Positions 19,378-24,776 of a stretch of DNA of 24,776 nt are shown here, in pieces. The number at the start of each line of letters is the position of its first letter. The stretch's first letter is position 1. The DNA comes from Caldilinea sp. GTDB taxonomy: Bacteria > Chloroflexota > Anaerolineae > Caldilineales > Caldilineaceae. The notes beneath the pieces were generated by a model. The model did not search any database. It had not been told where the DNA came from and saw only the letters and a program-made list of their open reading frames with translations. The stretch lies in the NCBI GenBank assembly GCA_026389955.1, contig JAPLGY010000313.1, positions 1 to 24,776 on the forward strand, read 5' to 3'. The position numbers and the translations under genes are program-made.

Positions 19378-20757
19378 TCAATTGGGCGGTCCAGTTGCGT
19401 CGGCGAGGGCCGCTTCAACCCACACGAAGATCAGGTCGTTGACATTGGTGTGGGTCGGCCCGGTCTGGAGCAGGTCGTTGCAGCGCTGCAGGTAGGGGTA
19501 GGCGGCGTGGTTGTTCAACGCCGCTTTGGCTGCCAGCCCCAGCATCCGCCCACGTTGCAGGGTCGTGCCGTCTACCAGCCCGCCTGCGCTGTCGGTCGGG
19601 CCATCGCTGCCGTCTGTCGCCAGGGCAGCTACGCTGACGCCCTGAGTGCCGTCGAGCAGGCAGGCTGCGGCCAGCGCCAGCTCCTGGTTGCGCCCGCCTT
19701 CTCCGGCCACAGCCCCGAGAGTCACTGTCGTCTCGCCGCCCAGCACCAGACAGGCTGGAGCCCGGCAAGGGTGACCGCTGGCCTGAATCTCGCGAGCCAG
19801 CGCCACAGCCAGCCCTGCCACCGTTCTGGCCTCGCCTTCGACAAAGGAGCTGAGCAGCAGTGTCTGGTAGCCAAGCGCCTCGGCCTGACGGCAGGCGGCC
19901 AACGCTGCTACACGGTTGTCGCCGACCACGCAGGGCGCCGCGCCGCTGAACAACGGGTCGTCGGGCTTGGGGGTTTCAGCCAGCAGCCCCTGCCGACCAG
20001 CCTCCAGCCGTTCCAGCACAGCTGCTGGCAGCTGCAGCGCGTAGCGTTCGACCACCGCCCAGCCATCAGCCCAGGTGCTGGGATCGCCGACGGTCGGCCC
20101 GCTGGCGATCACATCGAGCGGGCTGCCGACGACGTCGCTCAACACCAGGGTCGCGACCTGGGCGGGCGCCGCAGCCCGGGCCAGCTGTCCCCCTTTGACC
20201 AGGCTCATATGTTTGCGCAGACAGTTGATCTCGTTGATCGTGGCCCCGCAGCTGAGCAGCGCGTCGGTCATCGTCTGCAGATCGGCCAGCGAAATGGCAG
20301 CAGGAACTTCCAACAGCGCCGAACCTCCGCCGGACAGCAGCGCCAGCACCAGATCCGCAGGCCCAGCTTCTGCCAGCAGCGCCAGCAGCTGCCGCCCGCC
20401 GTCGACGCCGGCCTGGTCAGGGATCGGATGGCCCGCTTCGACCAGGGTGACACGCCGGGTCGGGGCCATGTGCCCCCTTTTGACGACCACAAGACCGCCA
20501 GCGAGCGCGTCCCCCAGCACATCCTCGGCCGCCTGGGCCATCGGCGCACCGGCCTTGCCTGCCCCCACAACCCAGACCTTTCGGATCCGCTCCAGGTCGT
20601 AGGCCTGGTTGCCGACCCAGAGTGTTGCATCCTCTCGGCGCAGCTGATGGCGCACAGCGTGGTACGGATCCACCGCCTCAAGAGCTGCCTGCATGATGGC
20701 CAGATAGCGCTGCCGTGCAACCGGATTGGGAGAAAGAACACGCAAGTCGAAGGCCAT
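19378..20757 (-). CDS. Glycerate kinase, type 2 (MOFRL family)
   Basis: A 459-residue kinase that phosphorylates D-glycerate, usually to 2-phosphoglycerate, linking serine, glyoxylate or hydroxypyruvate breakdown to glycolysis. The N-terminal DUF4147 domain shows VVGAGKAGAPMAQAAE, EAGHPIPDQ, ALLSGGGSALLEVP and NCLRKHMSLVKGGQLA. The C-terminal MOFRL domain has LVLGGETTVTL, GGRNQELALA and DGSDGPTDSAGG (about residues 382-393), ending with HTNVNDLIFVWV. The ATG at 20757 is chosen for the AGGAG 10 nt upstream. ATGs at 20781 and 20778 lack one. Upstream of the glucokinase gene on the same strand, 80 nt apart. Confidence 0.93.
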   Translation of the reverse strand: MAFDLRVLSPNPVARQRYLAIMQAALEAVDPYHAVRHQLRREDATLWVGNQAYDLERIRKVWVVGAGKAGAPMAQAAEDVLGDALAGGLVVVKRGHMAPTRRVTLVEAGHPIPDQAGVDGGRQLLALLAEAGPADLVLALLSGGGSALLEVPAAISLADLQTMTDALLSCGATINEINCLRKHMSLVKGGQLARAAAPAQVATLVLSDVVGSPLDVIASGPTVGDPSTWADGWAVVERYALQLPAAVLERLEAGRQGLLAETPKPDDPLFSGAAPCVVGDNRVAALAACRQAEALGYQTLLLSSFVEGEARTVAGLAVALAREIQASGHPCRAPACLVLGGETTVTLGAVAGEGGRNQELALAAACLLDGTQGVSVAALATDGSDGPTDSAGGLVDGTTLQRGRMLGLAAKAALNNHAAYPYLQRCNDLLQTGPTHTNVNDLIFVWVEAALADATGPPN

Positions 20758-20880
20758 CGTTGCAAAACTCCTCTGCATCAAACAGTCTGGGGAAGCACAG
20801 ATCGATGCGCCCCCAGAAGGCTCCTTCTAGTTTAGCAAATAGGTCGAGAGAACCCGCAGCAAATGCTGCTTGCTTACACA

Positions 20881-20936
<56 letters not shown>

Positions 20937-21021
20937 GAAACAAGGATACAGCGATCGTCTGATGCGCGGCAGTGAGGTTGGATACAATTATCGAACGGTC
21001 AAACGGGAATGCTGCTTCCAG

Positions 21022-21549
21022 CTACTCGAGATTGGCGTGCCGCTGCAGCAGCGCCACATTGTCCTGGGCCAGCTGTTCGGCCAGCATGGCCCCCACGCAG
21101 TCAAGCACCACCGCCATCGCCTGTTCGAGGGCATTGGCATCAGTTTTGACCGAACCCGCCGGCACGACGACAGCCAGGTCTGCCAGGCTGGCCAGCGGGC
21201 TGGTGGGTTCGGCGGTCACGGCCAGCAGTTGGGCCCCGTACGCTTTGGCCTGGCCCGCCAGTGTCACGGCAGTAGCGGTGCGCCCGCTGCCTGACAGCAC
21301 GACCAGCAGGTCGCTGGCTGCAATCGGCGGTGTGGTGACATCCCCGACGACATATGCCTGCAGTCCAAGCTGCATCAGCCGCATCGCAAACATGCGCGCC
21401 AGCAGCCCGCTGCGCCCCACTCCCAGCACAAAGATCCGCCGCGCCGCAAGCACAGCGGCCACCAGGGCATCGGCGCTTTCGTCGCGAACGCCAGCGAGAA
21501 TAGCTGTCACTTCGTCCAGGTCACAACGGACCCATTCGGCAAGCTTCAT
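21022..21549 (-). CDS. hxlB: SIS-domain sugar isomerase, 6-phospho-3-hexuloisomerase-like
   Basis: A 175-residue single SIS domain. Landmarks are IFVLGVGRSGLLARMFAMRL, LGLQAYVVGD, LLVVLSGSGRTATAV and the C-terminal LEQAMAVVLDCV, matching the HxlB/MJ1247 group that converts 3-hexulose-6-phosphate to fructose-6-phosphate in the ribulose monophosphate route. The partner enzyme HxlA is not in the window, so the true substrate may be a different phosphosugar. It starts 24 nt after the pheT stop and probably shares its transcript. The ribosome site is weak (AGAGG about 12 nt upstream). Confidence 0.82.
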   Translation of the reverse strand: MKLAEWVRCDLDEVTAILAGVRDESADALVAAVLAARRIFVLGVGRSGLLARMFAMRLMQLGLQAYVVGDVTTPPIAASDLLVVLSGSGRTATAVTLAGQAKAYGAQLLAVTAEPTSPLASLADLAVVVPAGSVKTDANALEQAMAVVLDCVGAMLAEQLAQDNVALLQRHANLE

Positions 21550-21573
21550 GGCAGGGAGAGCCTCTCACCAGGA

Positions 21574-24139
21574 TCAGCTGCGCAGCTTGCCGGCGGTCTC
21601 GCGCTCCACGCGGCGCACGATCCGCTCCCGCAGCCTGGCAACGTCTGCGTCCCGCAGATTCGCCTCCTGGCTCTGGTAGGTCAGCCGGAAGGCCAGCGAT
21701 TTGCTGCCAGCTGGCAGCGGGTCACCGCGGTAGAGATCGAAGAGTTCGACGGCGGTGAGCAGGGCTCCGCCGGCCATCTGGATTGCAGATTCGACAGCGC
21801 GCACGGTGACCGCCTCGTCCACCACAAAGGCCAGATCTTCCACAACCGATGGGTAGGCGCTGATCGGGGCCATCGGGTCGTGGTGCCAGTGGGGCCGCAG
21901 CAGCCGTTCGACACGCAGCTCGGCTGCTGCCACGCGCACAGAGGGAAGGTCGAACGCCAAGCGCACCTGCGGGTGAATTTCGCCCAACAGACCTGCTGTT
22001 TGGCCTGCGATCAGCACCTCGGCGCAGCGCGGGCCAAAGGTGCCCGTGTTGGGCACCGGACGGTACTCGACAGTGTCGGCGTTGAAACCGAGCCGGGTCA
22101 GCAGTTGCTCCACCACCCCTTTGAGATCATAAAAATCCAGCGCTGTTGTGTCAGTGTTGTGAAAATTTTGCGGCTGGCGCGGACCGGTCAGCACCAGGCT
22201 GAGTCGGCGGTCTTCATGCGGCAGCACACCCTCTCCGCTTTCGGGCAGGTAGACGCGCCCCAGCTCGAACATGGCCAGCCGATCGGTGTAGCGCAGGTTG
22301 TATTGCAGACTCTCCAGCACGCTGACCAGCAGGGTGCGGCGCAACACACGGCGCTCGACCGCAATCGGGGTTGGCCAGCTCGACAAACGGGCCGACCGGT
22401 TGCAACGGGGAATAGGCCAATGCCAGCCGGGCATGGTTCTCCGGGGAGCTCAGCGCATAGTTGACGGTATCTTGCAGCCCGCTGCCGATCAGGAGGTCGC
22501 GGATCTTTTCCTCCAGCTCCACGCCCTCGTTGCGGTGCTGGGTGGGCAGCATGTCCTCCATCAGCGTCGTCGGCACTGCTTCGTAGCCGACAACACGGGC
22601 AATCTCTTCGACCAGATCTGCCGGAACGGTGACATCAAGGCGATGCCAGGGCACAGCACATTCAAGCAGCGCTTCGCCGGGTGCGCGCTGCAAGGCAAAG
22701 GTGGCTGCAGTGCCGGCGGCGAGGTCTGGATCGCTGACCTGGCGCACGCCAAACTCGAGTCTGCGCAGCGCCTCTGCCATCTGATCCAGAGGCACCGGCA
22801 CGCCCAGAATGCGCTGTGTGTCGCTGGCGGTGGTATAGACTGTCACCGGTTTCTGGGGGATGGGGCAGACGTCGACGATGCCAGGCACAAGATGTCCGTT
22901 GGCATGGCGGCACAGCAGCTCAGCGGCCCGTCGGGCGGCCAGGTCGTTGAGGGTTGCTGGGATGCCGCGGGCAAAACGGTAACTGGCCGCGCTGAACAGC
23001 TTGAGCTTCTGGCTGGTGCGGCGGTTGTTGATCCCTTCAAAGGTGGCGGATTCGATCAGGACGGTGCGGGTGGCAGCGCTTACCTCGCTCTCCTGGCCCC
23101 CCATCACACCGGCAATGGCGATCGAGCCAAGGGTGTCGGCGATCATGAGCATACTGTCGTCGAGTGTACGTTCGACACCGTCGAGCGTTGTGAACTTCTC
23201 CCCTGCGGCCGCACGGCGCACGTGCAGTGCCGGGGTCGCAGCGCCGGACTGGCGGGCGCGACGCTGCAGAATGTCGTAGTCGAAGGCATGCAGCGGCTGC
23301 CCGTATTCGAGCATGACATAGTTTGTGATGTCGACTACGTTGTTGATCGGCCGCATGCCGGCCTTGGTCAGGCGGTCCTGCAGCCAGCGGGGGGAGGGCG
23401 CAACTGTCACCTCACGCACGATGCTGGCCGTGTACCGGTTGCACAGCACCGGTTCATCGATCCGAACGGCGACCCAGCTGCCAACCGCTTCCTCGTCTGT
23501 GGCAGACAACATGTCCGGCGGCAGCTGCAGCGCAGCACCGGTCAACGCGCGGATTTCCCGGGCAATCCCGATCAGGTGGAGACAACGCGCCATGTCTGGG
23601 GTCAGGTCGAACTCGAAGACCCGATCGCCCAGATATTCGTGCAGCGGGGTGCCGACCGGTGCCTCGGGAGGCAACAGGAGAATTCCCTCGTGCTCCTCGC
23701 TCAAGCCCAGCTCGCGTTCAGAGCAGACCATGCCTAAAGACTCGATGCCCCGAATTTTGGAGGGTTTGAGCTTCTTTTTGGGGCGTGGATGCTGGTCACT
23801 GTAGGCGTCGACCAACACGGCACCTGCCCGGGCAAAAGCAACCTTGAGCACCGGCAAAGTGGCCGCGTGGCGATACAGATACAGGTTCGGCGCGCCGGTC
23901 ACCACGCGCAGAGGGGCGTCACCGCCAAAATCGACGTCGACCAGTACCAGCCGGTCGGCGTCCGGGTGGGGCAGCACCGCAGCGACCCGGCCGACCACGA
24001 GTGTCTCCGGATCCCACCAATCCCCGATCGTGTGGATCGCATCGACCGCCAGCCCGGCCAGGGTCAGGCGCTCAGCCAGCGCCTCGACCGGCAACGTAAG
24101 TTCGACATATTCTTTGAGCCAAGACAAGGGCACCAGCAT
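21574..24139 (-). CDS. pheT: Phenylalanyl-tRNA synthetase beta subunit, with apparent one-base frameshift
   Basis: The beta chain of the heterotetrameric enzyme that charges tRNA-Phe, about 854 residues if the frame is joined. The first frame (24139 down to about 22370) shows [14 protein letters not shown], the tRNA-binding OB fold ([24 protein letters not shown]), the B3/4 and B5 domains ([24 protein letters not shown]) and the core up to VELANP. The second frame continues [20 protein letters not shown] to the FDX-ACB anticodon-binding domain ([32 protein letters not shown]) and stops at 21574. The join lies at the C4 run in AACCCCGATT (22367-22370 on the plus strand), where one base is extra. 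GGAGG lies about 10 nt before the ATG. pheS is not in the window. Confidence 0.92.
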
Positions 24140-24170
24140 GAACGATGATTCCTCCCAAGGGCACGCAAAG

Positions 24171-24761
24171 CTACACTGACAACTGGGGCTCTCCTGCTGA
24201 GCTGGCCAGCTGTTCGGAGACCAGGTCGACAGCCAGCGCCCGCCACTGGCCCCAGCCGCGGCGGTCGCCTATCAAATTGCGCAGCTCGTTGCTCACATCC
24301 AGCAGCTGGCTCGGCAGCACCGCACGAAAAGCTGAAATCTCATTGTCGCGCACACAGACGGGCTCCGTAAAATCGGTGTGCAAATGAAAAAGATAACTGA
24401 CAAAATTGACCACTTCAGCGTGGTAGTGGAACTCGTAGGCGATCACGCCCAGAAAACGCTCGACGGAGACCGGCAGGTCGGTCTCTTCAGCGACTTCACG
24501 CAACAACGCCTCTTCCACCGACTCTTCCCAACCAATGCCGCCGGATAAGATGCGGTAGATGCGGGCAGGGTAGTGGGCCTTGGCGTGCAGCAGAACCCGC
24601 CCCAGGGGGTCAGAAATGGCAAAGACGACCTCGGCGCGCCGATCGCTGTCGGTGCGCCAACGGTAGCGCCGAATGTATTCGTCTGCCTGCAGGCGATGGC
24701 TGCGCCGCGTTGGCACCCCGTAGCGGGCCGCCAGCGCTTCGATCTCCAGTTCACAAAGCAT
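24171..24761 (-). CDS. Nudix hydrolase
   Basis: A 196-residue protein from the ATG at 24761. The Nudix box starts at [11 protein letters not shown], continues with [12 protein letters not shown] and fits G-x5-E-x7-REU-x-EE except that the usual last Gly is Asp. The metal-binding Glu residues are present. Members hydrolyse nucleoside diphosphates linked to another group, and the substrate cannot be told. The segment before it, [20 protein letters not shown], is the first strand pair of the fold. The frame is still open at the window edge, with a GTG at 24773, so a slightly longer start is possible. It lies 31 nt upstream of pheT and is probably in the same operon. Confidence 0.85.
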   Translation of the reverse strand: MLCELEIEALAARYGVPTRRSHRLQADEYIRRYRWRTDSDRRAEVVFAISDPLGRVLLHAKAHYPARIYRILSGGIGWEESVEEALLREVAEETDLPVSVERFLGVIAYEFHYHAEVVNFVSYLFHLHTDFTEPVCVRDNEISAFRAVLPSQLLDVSNELRNLIGDRRGWGQWRALAVDLVSEQLASSAGEPQLSV

Positions 24762-24776
24762 AGGCCGCCGCACAAC

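Overview
The window looks like chromosomal DNA of a GC-rich member of the Chloroflexota, probably Anaerolineae/Caldilineae-like. That placement is an inference from several things: high GC, a 'YLPVV' motif after the secretion signal of one protein, a polyphosphate-glucokinase-type ROK kinase, an MOFRL-type glycerate kinase, and a UMF1-type transporter. Most of it is ordinary gene-dense housekeeping DNA with short operons that often overlap by 1-4 nt (TGATG, ATGA, GTGA). No rRNA, tRNA, CRISPR array or intact transposase gene was seen.

Layout. 1-68: start of a lipoprotein gene (minus, runs off the left edge). 69-644: a gene-poor stretch with a perfect 15-bp inverted repeat. 645-1562: a secreted protein with a formylglycine-generating-enzyme/C-type-lectin fold. 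Its C-terminal end has the hallmarks of a diversity-generating retroelement (DGR) variable region: adenine-poor and almost all NNY codons between an invariant GGSW and GFR. No reverse transcriptase or template repeat is visible here. 1652-5457 (minus): secA followed by a coupled alpha/beta hydrolase. 5719-6873: carA, divergent from secA. 6911-9782 (minus): an operon of a 708-residue protein with 58 cysteines in a zinc-finger array, followed by a PflX-like radical SAM gene that is broken at its iron-sulfur motif. 9896-10243: small zinc-ribbon membrane protein. 10268-10918 (minus): SanA/YdcF-like protein. 11082-14544 (minus): an overlapping operon of TPR protein, membrane-anchored FecR-like protein and GT39-like membrane glycosyltransferase. 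14690-17422 (minus): glyA then a UMF1-type transporter. 17539-18450: NAD-dependent sugar epimerase. 18512-24761 (minus): Nudix hydrolase, pheT (with an apparent one-base frameshift), an SIS-domain isomerase, glycerate kinase and polyphosphate glucokinase.

How the parts fit. secA, carA, glyA and pheT are core functions. The kinases, epimerase and isomerase point to sugar and C3 metabolism. The TPR/FecR-like/GT39 operon is probably an envelope or glycan module. The most unusual items are the DGR-type variable end of the 645-1562 gene and the 58-cysteine protein. Next come two disrupted genes: a deletion in the radical SAM gene and a single-base frameshift in pheT, which may be a sequence error. 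A promoter whose -10 box sits almost on the start codon suggests leaderless expression of the zinc-finger operon.
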